From CAYUNA01 sp047629355 (GTDB lineage: Bacteria > Bacteroidota > Bacteroidia > Chitinophagales > Saprospiraceae), in NCBI GenBank assembly GCA_047629355.1, contig JBLHWU010000003.1, forward strand, positions 1-59,055: a DNA stretch of 59,055 nt. Reading direction: 5' to 3'. Of the stretch, positions 1 to 9,643 are shown in pieces; the first letter of the stretch is position 1, and each line of letters starts with the position of its first letter. The notes beneath the pieces are model-generated. The model ran no database searches, was not told where the DNA came from, and was given only the letters and a program-made list of their open reading frames with translations. The translations under genes and the position numbers were made by a program.

Positions 1-70
1 TAAAAAAAGCGAATAAGTATAGTACTAATATTATATGGTAAATTTTCATAAAAAAAATTAATGTAGAATA

Positions 71-203
71 ATTGAATACCGTGTAATTTCTCCCGAAGTG
101 TTGGGCTCAGCCCACCTCTTCAGTTTTTTTTGGAACAAAAGGCATGAGGTGTGGTAAAACTGCGCCACGCATTTAAAGAGACTTTTGCCACACGGTATTG
201 AAT
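71..203. repeat. Palindromic intergenic element G, TACCGTGT ends, 5-bp duplication
   Basis: The element runs from TACCGTGT (77-84) to its exact complement ACACGGTA (190-197). It is flanked on both sides by the direct repeat TTGAA (72-76 and 198-202). The interior holds a small hairpin (GAAG..GGGC TCA GCCC..CTTC, about 94-122). Perfect ends plus a 5-bp duplication are what a transposed non-coding element leaves. The same ends recur in the elements at 13771 and 51935. No coding potential is seen inside it. Confidence 0.7.
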
Positions 204-225
204 ATCATTCAAATTTCAAAAAAAA

Positions 226-645
226 CTACTTTTCAAAAATCATCGACTCCTCCTTGAATGCTTTAAATTCAATAGCATTACCACTAGGGTCAAGGAAGAA
301 CATCGTCGCTTGTTCCCCTGTTTCCCCCTCAAAACGAATATAAGGTGCAATAATGAAGTCAATTTTGTTTTTCGTTAGCTTTTTTGCCAATTTTTTAAAA
401 TCGGTCATCTCCAAAATCGCCCCAAAATGTTTGACGGGCACTTTTTTACCATCCACTTCATTGAAAGCGGCTTCTATATTTGGTGTATTGACCAGATGGG
501 CAGACAGTTGGTTGCCCCAAAAATTAAAATCAATCCAGCGTTCCGTACTTCGTCCAATCTCACAGCCCAGCAAATCGCCATAGAAAGTGCGGGTTTCTTC
601 AATATCCTTAATGGGAAAAGCTAAGTGAAATGGTCTTAATTTCAT
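226..645 (-). CDS. VOC family (glyoxalase/dioxygenase-fold) protein
   Basis: A 139-residue cytosolic protein with two beta-alpha-beta-beta-beta units of the vicinal-oxygen-chelate fold. The N-terminal motif FHLAFPIKDIEETRTFYGDL holds His7. Further candidate metal ligands are His50 (QLSAHLV), His73 (VKHFGAIL) and Glu126 (GNAIEF). The late FFLDPSGNAIEF stretch is typical of VOC enzymes annotated as dioxygenase or glyoxalase I-like. The substrate cannot be told from sequence. It is a single gene, separated from the next by a hairpin-rich gap, with normal length for the family. Confidence 0.85.
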   Translation of the reverse strand: MKLRPFHLAFPIKDIEETRTFYGDLLGCEIGRSTERWIDFNFWGNQLSAHLVNTPNIEAAFNEVDGKKVPVKHFGAILEMTDFKKLAKKLTKNKIDFIIAPYIRFEGETGEQATMFFLDPSGNAIEFKAFKEESMIFEK

Positions 646-684
646 AGTGGTTTTAGATTTTAATGTTTAATAAAAGGAGTTTGA

Positions 685-798
685 GGGGGTTGTGTGAAAA
701 GTCGGTTTAAGTGACAAGTTTACTAAACTTAAAATCCGTGAATTACATAAAATAGAAAAGCTAATTTTAAAAGTAAATTGACTTTTTACACAACCCCC
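685..798. repeat. Hairpin repeat in the 646-1067 gap
   Basis: A 19-bp stem with one mismatch (685-703 with 780-798, GGGGGTTGTGTG../..ACAACCCCC) encloses a second palindrome, AAGTTTACTAAACTT (718-732). The inner motif recurs at about 22665-22695. The stem, headed by TTTGAGGGGG, resembles hairpin 1 of the three-hairpin E elements. The rest of this gap is AT-rich with no gene visible. Confidence 0.55.
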
Positions 799-1067
799 AC
801 TATTTTTTTTAGAAAGAAACTCCTTGATTTTTCCTCTTTAAAAGCCTCTTAAATTTGATTTGTAAAGCACTAGTTTAAAGGAGTGGCAAAAGTAATACTT
901 TATTCTAAATCAAAACAGCGATTGGTCAGCGGATTGCGTTTATCTAAGCAAAGTTTTAAAAACTAAACTGAAATTTTGAATGTTGTCTTGGGGGATAGCT
1001 TAAGTTAATTAGTACGTGTTAATTAAAAGGTATCTTTTTTCAACGATTTTCTTTTTTTGTATCAAAA

Positions 1068-2015
1068 ATGACCATGAAAAATAGCAGTTACTTATTTATA
1101 TTTTTGAGCCTTTTTATCTATTCTTGTGAAGAAGAATTTGACCCAAATATTCCTGTAACGCCAGCTGAAATCGTGGTTGAAGGCGTGATTGAAGCGGGTG
1201 AACAACCGACTCCGCCTTACGTGATTTTGACGCGGAGTGTGCCGTTTTTTACTGAAATTGGTTTAGACGCTTTGAATGATATTTTTGTCCACGATGCAGA
1301 GATTACGGTCAAAGAAGGTGAAAATGAAGTTAACTTACAAGAACTCTGCATTGAAAACTTGACTGAGGAACAAAAAATTCAGGCATCCGACCTTTTTGGC
1401 GTCGATTTGACTGCGATAACGGTTAACTTTTGCATTTATACCGACTTCACTTTTTCTATGCTTGGCGAAACGGGCAAACAATATGATTTGACGATAAATG
1501 TAGAAGACAAAACGCTGACTGCTTCCACGACAATTCCAGCATTAGTGCCGCTTGATACGCTATATTTTCAAGAACCTCCAGGCGAACCGAACGATACTTT
1601 AATGGAATTGACTGCCTTTATTACGGACCCTGCGGGCGTTTCAAACTATTACCGATATTTCACCCAAGTCGAAGAAAATCCACTGCTTCCCGGCTTTCCA
1701 TCTTCCACTGATGACCGTGTTTTTGACGGACTTACTTTTCAGTTTCCTTTAGCGAAAGCAGAGTCGCGGGAGATAGATTTCTCAGAGATTGACCTTAATA
1801 TTCTGGGTCTATATTTACGAGGTGATTCCGTTACGGTGAAGTGGACGACGGTTGATGCAGCGCATTATGATTTTTGGAATACGTTAGAATTCAATGCTGC
1901 AAATTCTGGACCTTTTTCTTCTTATACGCGTATCGAATCGAATGTTGAAGGCGGTTTGGGCGTCTGGGGTGGCTATAATGCAAGCTACACGAATTTAGTA
2001 GTGCCAACGGAGTAG
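1068..2015 (+). CDS. DUF4249-type outer-membrane lipoprotein
   Basis: A 315-residue protein with a lipoprotein signal: hydrophobic segment SYLFIFLSLFIYS followed by Cys20, then an acidic stretch (CEEEFDPNIP). The pattern AEIVVEGVIEAGEQ..PYVILTRSVPFFTE is the hallmark start of DUF4249 proteins. Bacteroidota usually encode these next to TonB-dependent receptors, and they are thought to sit at the cell surface. No receptor is adjacent here, so the partner is unknown. A second ATG at 1074 (Met3) would give a more compact signal peptide. The C-terminus (GGYNASYTNLVVPTE) looks complete. Confidence 0.8.
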   Translation: MTMKNSSYLFIFLSLFIYSCEEEFDPNIPVTPAEIVVEGVIEAGEQPTPPYVILTRSVPFFTEIGLDALNDIFVHDAEITVKEGENEVNLQELCIENLTEEQKIQASDLFGVDLTAITVNFCIYTDFTFSMLGETGKQYDLTINVEDKTLTASTTIPALVPLDTLYFQEPPGEPNDTLMELTAFITDPAGVSNYYRYFTQVEENPLLPGFPSSTDDRVFDGLTFQFPLAKAESREIDFSEIDLNILGLYLRGDSVTVKWTTVDAAHYDFWNTLEFNAANSGPFSSYTRIESNVEGGLGVWGGYNASYTNLVVPTE

Positions 2016-2232
2016 AATTGACTACAGGTTTGTACGGAAAAAGCCAATTATTGATGGGTGAAAATGCTTAAATTTAAGGGTAAAAAATGGATTCCTAAAT
2101 TTTTGTTTTACTTTTGGAAATCTTCCCGAATTTTCATTTGTCGGTTTGTACATTTCAGATGAATAGCGTTTAATTCAACGATATTAAACTGAAAGCTATA
2201 AAACGAAAAAGAGTGTATCAATCTATTTCCCA

Positions 2233-4476
2233 ATGAAATTTTCTCAACATTTTCCAAGCTATTTTTTGCTGCTTTTTGGACTAATTTTCTTTTCTTTCAA
2301 TCCTGTTTCGGAAGAGGTGAACAGTTTTGACCCCGCAGCAGGTTTTATAACTTCTCTGGCTCAAAATTCGATTATTCTTGCTGCCGCGAATGTTAAAGAT
2401 TTACCTAAAATAACGGATGGCGACCCTTCCACATTTTGGCAATCTGATGCACCTTTGCCTCAGGGATTTATTAATCGAAAAGAGTTGAATTGTTTTTATA
2501 AAAAAGGACTTGATTTTTTCCTTTATGAAGGAGGCGAGAAAATTTTTGATGGAAATTTAAATAATGCAACATTATTCAGGAAAAGAGGAGAAAAAGCGAG
2601 AATGAAAATTAAGTTTCCAGACCCAAAATATTTATATTCTATTTCTACTAAAATGCAAATCAAGGAAGAGGTAGAGATTTTTGTGAAATTGAAAAACGGG
2701 CTTAAAAAGCGATTAGATATCTATGGTTATGCTGAAAATTATAAGCTGGAAAGGTTTGATATACAAGAAGTTGTCGAAGAAATTGAATTTGTGTCAAATG
2801 AAGGATTCTCTGTTTTTGAAATAGCGGCTTTAGCTGAATTACCGAAAGAAGCGCTAGTTTTCGACTTTTTTGAAAAGAAACAATTAGGTAAGTTGATTCT
2901 TAAAAATTGGTCAGGCGGACAAGCGATTAAATCAACGACGATTTCGGTGAGTAATGATAAAAAAAACTGGGAAGAAGTTCGTACTTTTCGAGGAGAATTT
3001 GCCTTTCCGTATGCGGTTAATTTTCCAGTTGAAAAAGAAGCGCAATATTTGAAATTAGAATGTGAAGTGACAGGCAAAGATTGGCAAAAGGTATCTATTT
3101 TTGAAGTGAAAGTGTATGATGAAAATGGGGAGTTTGGTGCAAAACCAATTGCTCAAAAAAGTCCTGCTAATTTGAAAGAGATGTTGGGCGTCAATGGCTA
3201 TTGGAGTTGGGGTAATAATACGTTTTCGACGATGTTAAAACCAGGAGAAGGACCAGCTTTGTATCAATCAATTTCTTCTCATGGACGCAACTATCATGAC
3301 CTTACTTGGGACTTAAAAACACCTGACCAGTCCATTGATTTTACCAAAATGAAAACTGCTGGTACGCCCGTAAAAGAATGGCTAAATTGGGACAGAGAAT
3401 ATAAAGCATGGGCAGATGCGGGGATGGATATTCAGGCATCCATTCAGTTTTATCGGTTTAGAGATAAACAGTGGAAAACAGCCTATAAATCTGCGTACAA
3501 TTATGGTCAGTCGTTTGCGAAATATTTTGGTGGCGCTCAAGGAAATGGGCTGATTTGTGCCATAGAAGTCGGCAACGAACCCTGGCAATATGCTGCTGCA
3601 ACTTACCGAGAAATTCTTTATGGCATGGCAAAAGGCGTGAAAATGGCAGACCCCAACTTAGAAGTTTTTCCGTGTGCCTTACAAGCCGTTGACCCCGATG
3701 CAGAGACGAATGGTGGCTTTAGAAATTACATTGGCGCGCGCATTCCGAAGGCGGCGATGCCTTACTTGGACGGCATTAATATTCATGCGTATAGTTATAT
3801 CTTGAATAAATTTGGGCAGCGAAAATCAACTTATCCAGAGCATCAAAATTCCACTTTTTGGGAGGTACTGAATGCGATAAAATGGCGGGATAAAAATATG
3901 CCTGGTAAGAAGATTTACTTGTCAGAATGGGGGTATGATGGTGAAGGTGGCGGGGAAGATTGCACGCATTCCGAATGCATTTCGGAGGGTGCGGCAGCCA
4001 ATTATTCTTTGAGAAATTTGTTGATCGCAGCGCGCTTGGGAATGCATCGGGCTACTTGGTATTTTTATGCGAATAGTGACGAGAAATCTTCGCTTTATAC
4101 GCGATCTGGATTGACGAGTTCTAAGAAAAATGGTTTTCAAAAGAAGGAAGTTTTTCAGGTGCTGGAAAATTTGATTGAAAAATATGGGGAATTGCATTTT
4201 TTGGAAGTTTTACAAGAAAATTCGGAAGGGTGGGTGTATGCTTTTACAACAATGGATGAATCGAAGGAATTTATTATTGCTTGGCGACCGACAGATTATA
4301 AGCAGCGAAAATTGAAATCTGAATATATTTTGAAAAGTGGACGAAAAGTGAAAAAAGCAGAATTTTTGCAACAGCCAGACTTTAATTTTTCGGAAAAGGG
4401 TTTGGCCAAATTCACAAATGGTCAAATAAGGTTACAATTTTGTGCAATTCCCGTAATTTTTGAGTTGGAAAAGTAA
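2233..4476 (+). CDS. Secreted clan GH-A-like glycoside hydrolase with discoidin-like N-terminal region
   Basis: A 747-residue protein with an N-terminal signal or anchor (FLLLFGLIFFSF). Residues about 60-300 are beta-rich and resemble an F5/8-type (discoidin) carbohydrate-binding region (GKLILKNWSGG, STTISVSNDKKNWEEV). From about 315 a TIM-barrel-like catalytic part follows. Glu449 in EVGNEPW fits the acid/base and Glu565 in LSEWGYDG the nucleophile of retaining clan GH-A enzymes. DGINIHAYSY and ATWYFYANSD are barrel-strand motifs of that clan. The exact GH family and sugar are not recognised. There is no T9SS sorting domain at the C-terminus. A strong stem-loop terminator follows. Confidence 0.75.
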   Translation: MKFSQHFPSYFLLLFGLIFFSFNPVSEEVNSFDPAAGFITSLAQNSIILAAANVKDLPKITDGDPSTFWQSDAPLPQGFINRKELNCFYKKGLDFFLYEGGEKIFDGNLNNATLFRKRGEKARMKIKFPDPKYLYSISTKMQIKEEVEIFVKLKNGLKKRLDIYGYAENYKLERFDIQEVVEEIEFVSNEGFSVFEIAALAELPKEALVFDFFEKKQLGKLILKNWSGGQAIKSTTISVSNDKKNWEEVRTFRGEFAFPYAVNFPVEKEAQYLKLECEVTGKDWQKVSIFEVKVYDENGEFGAKPIAQKSPANLKEMLGVNGYWSWGNNTFSTMLKPGEGPALYQSISSHGRNYHDLTWDLKTPDQSIDFTKMKTAGTPVKEWLNWDREYKAWADAGMDIQASIQFYRFRDKQWKTAYKSAYNYGQSFAKYFGGAQGNGLICAIEVGNEPWQYAAATYREILYGMAKGVKMADPNLEVFPCALQAVDPDAETNGGFRNYIGARIPKAAMPYLDGINIHAYSYILNKFGQRKSTYPEHQNSTFWEVLNAIKWRDKNMPGKKIYLSEWGYDGEGGGEDCTHSECISEGAAANYSLRNLLIAARLGMHRATWYFYANSDEKSSLYTRSGLTSSKKNGFQKKEVFQVLENLIEKYGELHFLEVLQENSEGWVYAFTTMDESKEFIIAWRPTDYKQRKLKSEYILKSGRKVKKAEFLQQPDFNFSEKGLAKFTNGQIRLQFCAIPVIFELEK

Positions 4477-4641
4477 AAATGAGCAATGAAAACATAAAAA
4501 ATGAATAAAATATATTTACATTTGTCTAGCTTTACGATTAGGGGTCAAATCTGCCATCAATTACCACCTAAAGTTCAACTTTCATTTGACGTATAAACAC
4601 AAGAAGGCATCAAGGTTTGGCCTCGCTTTTTAGCGCTGTTA

Positions 4642-4679
4642 GTTAAGGCGGTTACTTTAAGTAACTGCCTTAACTTTTT
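4642..4679 (+). terminator. Stem-loop terminator after the glycosidase
   Basis: Arms 4642-4657 and 4659-4674 (GTTAAGGCGGTTACTT against AAGTAACTGCCTTAAC, one mismatch) are followed by TTTTT. It overlaps the 3' end of the convergent acyltransferase gene, so it may serve both. Confidence 0.6.
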
Positions 4680-5944
4680 AAAAGCAATTCGTTTCGTTTC
4701 TTTTGTAAATTTTTCAAAATCGGTGGTGCTAAATTCTTCACTTTTCTTCTCTCCCAAAACAAGTTTAAATAACGTTGAGATTTTAAATAAAATAGACCTG
4801 AAAATGGAATCAAAAATAAAAAAGTAAGCCAAAGATAATTTCCAGTCGCTAATCCAACTATTAAAAATACAGTGAATTGAATTGCATAAAAAGCAATACT
4901 AAGGGTGATTTTTACGGGAGTTTCAAAGGTCAAGTCATTCGGGATTAGCATTTTAGCAGTTTTAGCTGCAAGCCACATTGGTAGACAATTTAAAACAAAG
5001 CCAATCAGTGCAATTGGAAACATTAGAAATGTCCTGACGCCATTAAATAAAGTGTCCATTTTTTCAAAAGTAAAACCAGCGTCTTGAACGTTATTTTTAT
5101 CTAAAAATAATTGATAATCAAGTGTTTGTGTTTTTAGATTTTCTTTATTTTCTAAAGATAATTCTCTGATTTTTTTAGCCAAGCCAGCTTCTGATTCAAG
5201 TAGTTTTGAACTGTTTTTTTTCTCTTTCAAATGCGCATTTTCCCATTCGTTTCGATGAATTTCTAATAAAAAATCAACCCAATCTTCTTCCCCTTTTTCA
5301 ATTTGAATCACATTATCACTTAGCTTTTCCTTTAATTCCCTCGTCACTTCTCGAATCGCTTTCGCGGAATTTTCTTCATGTGTTTTTCGATAGTCTTGCA
5401 TTCGAATTGGCGATGCAAAATTCAGCATCGCAATGTGTCCCATTTTTTCCGATTTTGTATAATTGACACCCACTGGCACAATGTACAAATCCAAGTCAGG
5501 CTGATGGTCTAAAGCCCCAAATGCCAAGCGTGCTGTGCCCTTCTTTAAAGGTCGCAATCGCTTTTCATGTTCCGCGCCGCCCTCTGCCATTATGAGCACT
5601 ACTTTATTTTCATCAAATGCCTGATAGCATTCTTTAAAACTTTCAAAATTTGCCTTCAATTTGCCATAGCCACCATCTTGGATTCGATAAATTGGAATGA
5701 TGTGATAACCTGCTAATACTTTGGCTAAGAAGGAATTAGCGAAGAAATCACCTCGTGCTAAAAAATTCAATGGACGGTCTTGGAAACTCGCAACAATGCA
5801 AGGTTCAACAAAGGCTGTTGGATGATTTAACGCTAAAATGACAGGCTTTCCAGCAGGGATATTTTGGACATTAGAAAAGAAGATTTTTCGGAAGTAAATA
5901 GAAAAAGCAATGTGGGCCAACGGCTTCGCAATCTTATAAAGCAT
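4670..5944 (-). CDS. PlsC-like 1-acylglycerol-3-phosphate acyltransferase with C-terminal membrane region
   Basis: A 424-residue protein. Near the N-terminus LALNHPTAFVEP matches acyltransferase motif I (NH-x-D type), with Glu in place of the usual Asp. MAEGGAEHEKRLRPLKKG corresponds to the phosphate-binding EG(T) motif, and IIPIYR is a further family motif. Two or three hydrophobic segments lie in the C-terminal third (FLMFPIALIGFVLNCLPMW, TLSIAFYAIQFTVFLIVG, YLWLTFLFLIPFSGLFYL). Such Bacteroidota proteins are inner-membrane glycerophospholipid acyltransferases; the acyl-acceptor is inferred from family only. The C-terminus runs into the shared terminator hairpin. Confidence 0.8.
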   Translation of the reverse strand: MLYKIAKPLAHIAFSIYFRKIFFSNVQNIPAGKPVILALNHPTAFVEPCIVASFQDRPLNFLARGDFFANSFLAKVLAGYHIIPIYRIQDGGYGKLKANFESFKECYQAFDENKVVLIMAEGGAEHEKRLRPLKKGTARLAFGALDHQPDLDLYIVPVGVNYTKSEKMGHIAMLNFASPIRMQDYRKTHEENSAKAIREVTRELKEKLSDNVIQIEKGEEDWVDFLLEIHRNEWENAHLKEKKNSSKLLESEAGLAKKIRELSLENKENLKTQTLDYQLFLDKNNVQDAGFTFEKMDTLFNGVRTFLMFPIALIGFVLNCLPMWLAAKTAKMLIPNDLTFETPVKITLSIAFYAIQFTVFLIVGLATGNYLWLTFLFLIPFSGLFYLKSQRYLNLFWERRKVKNLAPPILKNLQKKRNELLLKS

Positions 5945-6005
5945 GCAAGTTTTTGACCCAAAAATAGCGCAATTATTTGATTTTCTTGATTATTTTTGAT
6001 TTTCT

Positions 6006-6042
6006 CGATTATTTCGATTGCTGACGTCAATCGAAATAATCG
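6006..6042. repeat. Perfect 15-bp inverted repeat upstream of the acyltransferase
   Basis: CGATTATTTCGATTG (6006-6020) and its exact complement (6028-6042) surround a 7-nt loop. It lies about 60 bp upstream of the acyltransferase start, in a tract rich in CGATTAT repeats. It could be an operator or an mRNA leader hairpin; the sequence does not decide. Confidence 0.5.
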
Positions 6043-6092
6043 AAATAATCCACTCAATCGAGCTAATTATCCAATAGAAATAACCAAAAAAA

Positions 6093-6128
6093 GGATGCCC
6101 TGCATACGGCACGGGCAGCAGGACATCC
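6093..6128 (-). terminator. Rho-independent terminator on the minus strand
   Basis: An 11-bp stem (6093-6103 with 6118-6128, one G-T pair) is followed on the minus strand by TTTTTTT. It lies 260 bp past the stop of the T9SS cargo gene and before the acyltransferase, so it probably ends transcripts from the former. Confidence 0.6.
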
Positions 6129-6242
6129 GAAGGAAAATTAAGAACAACTTTTTGTGGCGTGTAATATTTTGAAGTGAATTTTTTCTAAAGATTTAAAAAT
6201 GAAAGCAGACTGAAAACTACTTTTCGGCAGTTTTCAGTCTTA

Positions 6243-6335
6243 GGAACGCGGAATAAATAAATGTAGATTCTTGGGAGTGAGGTTTTGTTCTCATTCCTTA
6301 CTTTTTTTAAAAGCGCGTGTCTACATTTCAAAATG
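6243..6335. repeat. Half-element of family B (5-bp-conserved GGAACGCGG end)
   Basis: TTA then GGAACGCGGAATAAATAAAT begins at 6240-6243, identical to the left end of the complete element at 22497. GGGAGTGAGGTTTTGTTCTC inside is also shared. The matching right end (CGCGTTCC-TTA) is absent; an inner ATGTAGA/TCTACAT pair remains. I read it as a truncated copy. The rest of the 5945-6387 gap holds the two hairpins listed separately. Confidence 0.6.
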
Positions 6336-6387
6336 TAAAAACAGTTTTCATAGCAATAATTCCAACTTAACCGTTAGCCGATGTCTT

Positions 6388-8076
6388 CTACTGCACACTG
6401 ATTTTTTCATAAAACTGCTGCGTCCCATTCTCCATTTGTAAAAAGTATACCCCTTTGGAAAATTGGCTTAAATCAAGCGAGGTTTCATACTGAAATTGAC
6501 CGCTTTTTTCTAAAATAATTTGTCCAGTAACATCCATTAATCGAATGGTTTTTAGAGTGAAATTAGGGAATTTTATCGTCAACATATCACTAGCTGGATT
6601 GGGGTATATTTCAAAATTATAGTCAACGGCTGCAAGGTTGGTCGTCGCTGTTGGCATACAATCACCAAAAAAGCCATTATCGTAAGCCGCTTGAACTTGG
6701 TCGATGTGGTCGTACATCGCGGTGACATTTTCTAAGTTAGAGGCACTTTGCTCACGGACGTAAGTGAATGCCATATCTATTGAAAAGGACTGACCAGGTT
6801 GTAATATTCCAACTTTTGAACTACCAACTGCCCGTCGGTCTAAGGCATTCAAATTAGTTGTATTCATCGACCAGCCATCTGGATTATTCGGGTCATCTGG
6901 AAAAGCATGAGCGGTCGGTGTAGTACCTTCTTGATACCCATCACCACCGAATTCTAATGGAGAACCATCGCGCCAAGACCCTGTCAAGTACCGATAATAT
7001 TCAATAGGACTGTTTGGGTCAGAACCCATACTTTGTCCACTGGTACTATGATAAGTAAAATAGCTGAGGGGCTTATTCAAAAAAGTAATCGCTTGTACTG
7101 GCGGATTCTCACCAAACGTAGGCGTTCCATCACAAACACCCATTGAAATGCCATCAATATTGTCCTCATTGTAAGCAAAAAAGGCATTACGAATGGTATC
7201 GCTACCAATGTAATCATCATAATAGCAACCCAAATCAAAATCGACAAACATGCCAATGTGCAAAGAATCAATACTTTCTGCTGCCATATTGGTCATTTGA
7301 TAAGTTACAAAAACGGTATTATTGAGCGCATTATTCGCTTCGCAATCATAGACGTAAGTGGTCTGACCAATTTGGAATTGTAAAGGATCAAAAGAAGAAC
7401 TAGCCGTGGGTAATCTTGCATCATTGAATAAGCAGTAAGTTACTTCTTGAGGAAGCGCATTTTCTGAAAGACCAATAGGCAGTGGAAAATCGCCTTCTTC
7501 AGGTTCGTAGTTGCCATCGCCATTTTTATCAAAAAACGGAGCTAAACCGAAACTGCCTTCTGGCAAAGGAAAACCTTCAATAGATTCAAAGTCTGTATTT
7601 CCATTTGCTGGCCAGCTAAATATACTGATAATCGGTGCATCAATAAAACCGTTGTCCGCCAAATCTGCCAAGTGCGTTTCAATTTCTTCGCGGCTGACTG
7701 TCCAGATTTTATCCCAGTTATTGCATACCGTCGAATCAGGAAAGTCATTTAGTAATTGAACTGGACCTGCACGAAAACCAGTATCTTCATCGTAAGTAAC
7801 TACAGTTTCTTTCAAATTACCGCCTGGATCAATGCCACCAATCCACAGACCCGTCACAAATATGGTCGCTGCTTCCGTAGGGTTATTGACCGTATTGACA
7901 AATATGGCATTGTCGTTATTACTGGTATAAGAGAATGGATGCCCAGCATTGTCGATTGGCGCGTAGATATTATTGCGTTCCTTCCAATGAACGGCACTGG
8001 GAGTGGGGCAATCTGTTTGAGCGAAAAGGCTCATATTGAAACAAAGTAAGAGCAGTGAGAACGTAAATTTTTTCAT
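6388..8076 (-). CDS. Secreted T9SS type A sorting-domain protein
   Basis: A 562-residue protein with signal peptide MKKFTFSLLLLCFNMSLFAQ. It ends in a classic type A T9SS sorting domain (YPNPASDMLTIKFP at about 500, then GVYFLQME and a terminal KISVQ), so it should be exported through type IX secretion and released or anchored at the surface. A calcium-loop-like motif, DKNGDGNYEPEEGDFPLP, sits about one third in. The body contains repeated aromatic and Asn/Asp-rich beta stretches but no catalytic domain I recognise. A function in adhesion or as an extracellular structural protein is only a guess. Confidence 0.85.
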   Translation of the reverse strand: MKKFTFSLLLLCFNMSLFAQTDCPTPSAVHWKERNNIYAPIDNAGHPFSYTSNNDNAIFVNTVNNPTEAATIFVTGLWIGGIDPGGNLKETVVTYDEDTGFRAGPVQLLNDFPDSTVCNNWDKIWTVSREEIETHLADLADNGFIDAPIISIFSWPANGNTDFESIEGFPLPEGSFGLAPFFDKNGDGNYEPEEGDFPLPIGLSENALPQEVTYCLFNDARLPTASSSFDPLQFQIGQTTYVYDCEANNALNNTVFVTYQMTNMAAESIDSLHIGMFVDFDLGCYYDDYIGSDTIRNAFFAYNEDNIDGISMGVCDGTPTFGENPPVQAITFLNKPLSYFTYHSTSGQSMGSDPNSPIEYYRYLTGSWRDGSPLEFGGDGYQEGTTPTAHAFPDDPNNPDGWSMNTTNLNALDRRAVGSSKVGILQPGQSFSIDMAFTYVREQSASNLENVTAMYDHIDQVQAAYDNGFFGDCMPTATTNLAAVDYNFEIYPNPASDMLTIKFPNFTLKTIRLMDVTGQIILEKSGQFQYETSLDLSQFSKGVYFLQMENGTQQFYEKISVQ

Positions 8077-8366
8077 AATTTTCCTTTTTAAAACGTGAAT
8101 TTATGTTGTAAACCTATTTCTTATCCTCTTCTAAAAAAAGTACAAATACCTGAATGCGCCCTTCGACTGTGTGAATGCGTCCAACTATTTATTAAATGAA
8201 TTTTATTGGAAAAGAGGTTAGAAGTCAGATGGCTAGGCTGTCAGAGATTTGAAAGAGCAGTATTTTTAGAGGATTTAGCTGTTTGACACCTGACAGTGAA
8301 ACGGTCTGACTTTTGACTTCTTAAAAAAAAGACGCCAAAAAACCCATTATCTATTATCCAATTTCT

Positions 8367-8374
8367 ATTTTTGC
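8367..8374 (+). promoter_or_regulatory. Bacteroidota -7 box for purM
   Basis: TATTTTTG fits TAnnTTTG and ends 15 bp before the ATG at 8389, implying a leader of about 10 nt. It also argues against starting translation at the TTG at 8371, which lies inside this box. Confidence 0.55.
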
Positions 8375-8388
8375 GCAAAATTAAAATC

Positions 8389-9561
8389 ATGTCTAAGAAT
8401 TATAAATACGAACAACGCGGCGTCTCTGCGACCAAAGCGGAAGTTCACGAAGCTATTAAAGGTTTGGATAAGGGATTGTTCCCGAATGCATTTTGCAAAA
8501 TATTGCCAGATGTAGCGGGCGGTGATTCTGATTTTTGTAATCTGATGCACGCAGATACGGCTGGAACGAAGACGAGTTTGGCGTATATGTATTGGAAGGA
8601 AACGGGTGATTTGAGCGTTTGGAAAGGCATTGCTCAAGATGCGATGGTGATGAATTTGGATGATATGGGTTGCGTTGGTTGTGTGGATGATATTATCTTG
8701 TCTTCTACCATTGGTCGGAATAAAAATTTGATAACGGGCGACGTCATTTCGACTCTTATCAATGCAACGACGGAATTGGCGGCGGAATTGGAAAAACACG
8801 GCATCAAAGTTCACCTCGCTGGTGGCGAAACAGCAGACGTAGGCGATGTAGTCCGCACAATCGATGTAGGTTACACTGCTTTTGCTCGGATGGCGCGTAA
8901 AGATTTGGTTGTCAACGATATACAAGCGGGCGACGTCATCGTTTCTCTAGCTTCTTATGGTCAAGCAACTTACGAAAAGGAGTACAACGGCGGCATGGGC
9001 AGTAATGGTTTAACCTCTGCGCGACATGATGTTTTAAGTCACGAATATGCGACTAAATATCCTGATTCTTACGATAAAAATACGCCTGATTCTGTCGTTT
9101 ATGTCGGTAGTAAAAAGCTGACGGATACGATTAATATTGATGGAAAAGACATCCATATTGGTAAGCTAATTTTGTCGCCAACTCGGACTTTTTTACCTGT
9201 TTTAAAGCAATTATTGGACAACCTGCGACCGCACATCAACGGTATGATTCACAATACCGGTGGTGGTCAAACGAAAGTGCAGCATTTTATTCAAAATAAG
9301 AAAATTGTTAAAAACAACATGCTCGAATTGCCACCATTGTTCAAAATGATTCAAGAAGAATCTGGTGCGGATTGGCAGGAAATGTATCAGGTATTTAATA
9401 TGGGACAGCGGCTGGAAGTTTATTTGCCGGAGCAATATGCGGAGGAAGTTTTGGCAATTGCGAAGTCTTTTAATATTGATGCGCAAATTATCGGTCATGT
9501 GGAAGAATGTGTAGGGGAGAAAGTAGTGATTGAAAGCGAATATGGTCGATTTGAGTATTAG
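8389..9561 (+). CDS. purM: Phosphoribosylformylglycinamidine cyclo-ligase (AIR synthase)
   Basis: A 390-residue enzyme of purine biosynthesis that closes the FGAM imidazole ring to AIR using ATP, in the cytosol. Family motifs are clear: KYEQRGVSATKAEVHEAI at the start, MHADTAGTKTSLAYMYWKET, GIAQDAMVMNLDDMGCVG (ATP and metal binding), GGETADVGDVVRTIDVG and GQATYEKEYNGGMGSNGLTS. The length matches the Bacteroidota form, which is longer than the 345-residue E. coli enzyme. I chose ATG 8389 over TTG 8371 because of the promoter box and the homologous start. It is monocistronic and not next to other pur genes. Confidence 0.92.
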   Translation: MSKNYKYEQRGVSATKAEVHEAIKGLDKGLFPNAFCKILPDVAGGDSDFCNLMHADTAGTKTSLAYMYWKETGDLSVWKGIAQDAMVMNLDDMGCVGCVDDIILSSTIGRNKNLITGDVISTLINATTELAAELEKHGIKVHLAGGETADVGDVVRTIDVGYTAFARMARKDLVVNDIQAGDVIVSLASYGQATYEKEYNGGMGSNGLTSARHDVLSHEYATKYPDSYDKNTPDSVVYVGSKKLTDTINIDGKDIHIGKLILSPTRTFLPVLKQLLDNLRPHINGMIHNTGGGQTKVQHFIQNKKIVKNNMLELPPLFKMIQEESGADWQEMYQVFNMGQRLEVYLPEQYAEEVLAIAKSFNIDAQIIGHVEECVGEKVVIESEYGRFEY

Positions 9562-9643
9562 AATTGACTTTTGGAGATTTGGATATTTAGATATTTGGTT
9601 GTTTAACGTGACGGTTCTAAATAGCCAAATGTCTAAATTTCAA

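Noticed and set aside
7077..7325. Small overlapping frames inside the T9SS cargo gene
   Set aside because: They are antisense or frame-shifted shadows of a well-supported long gene.
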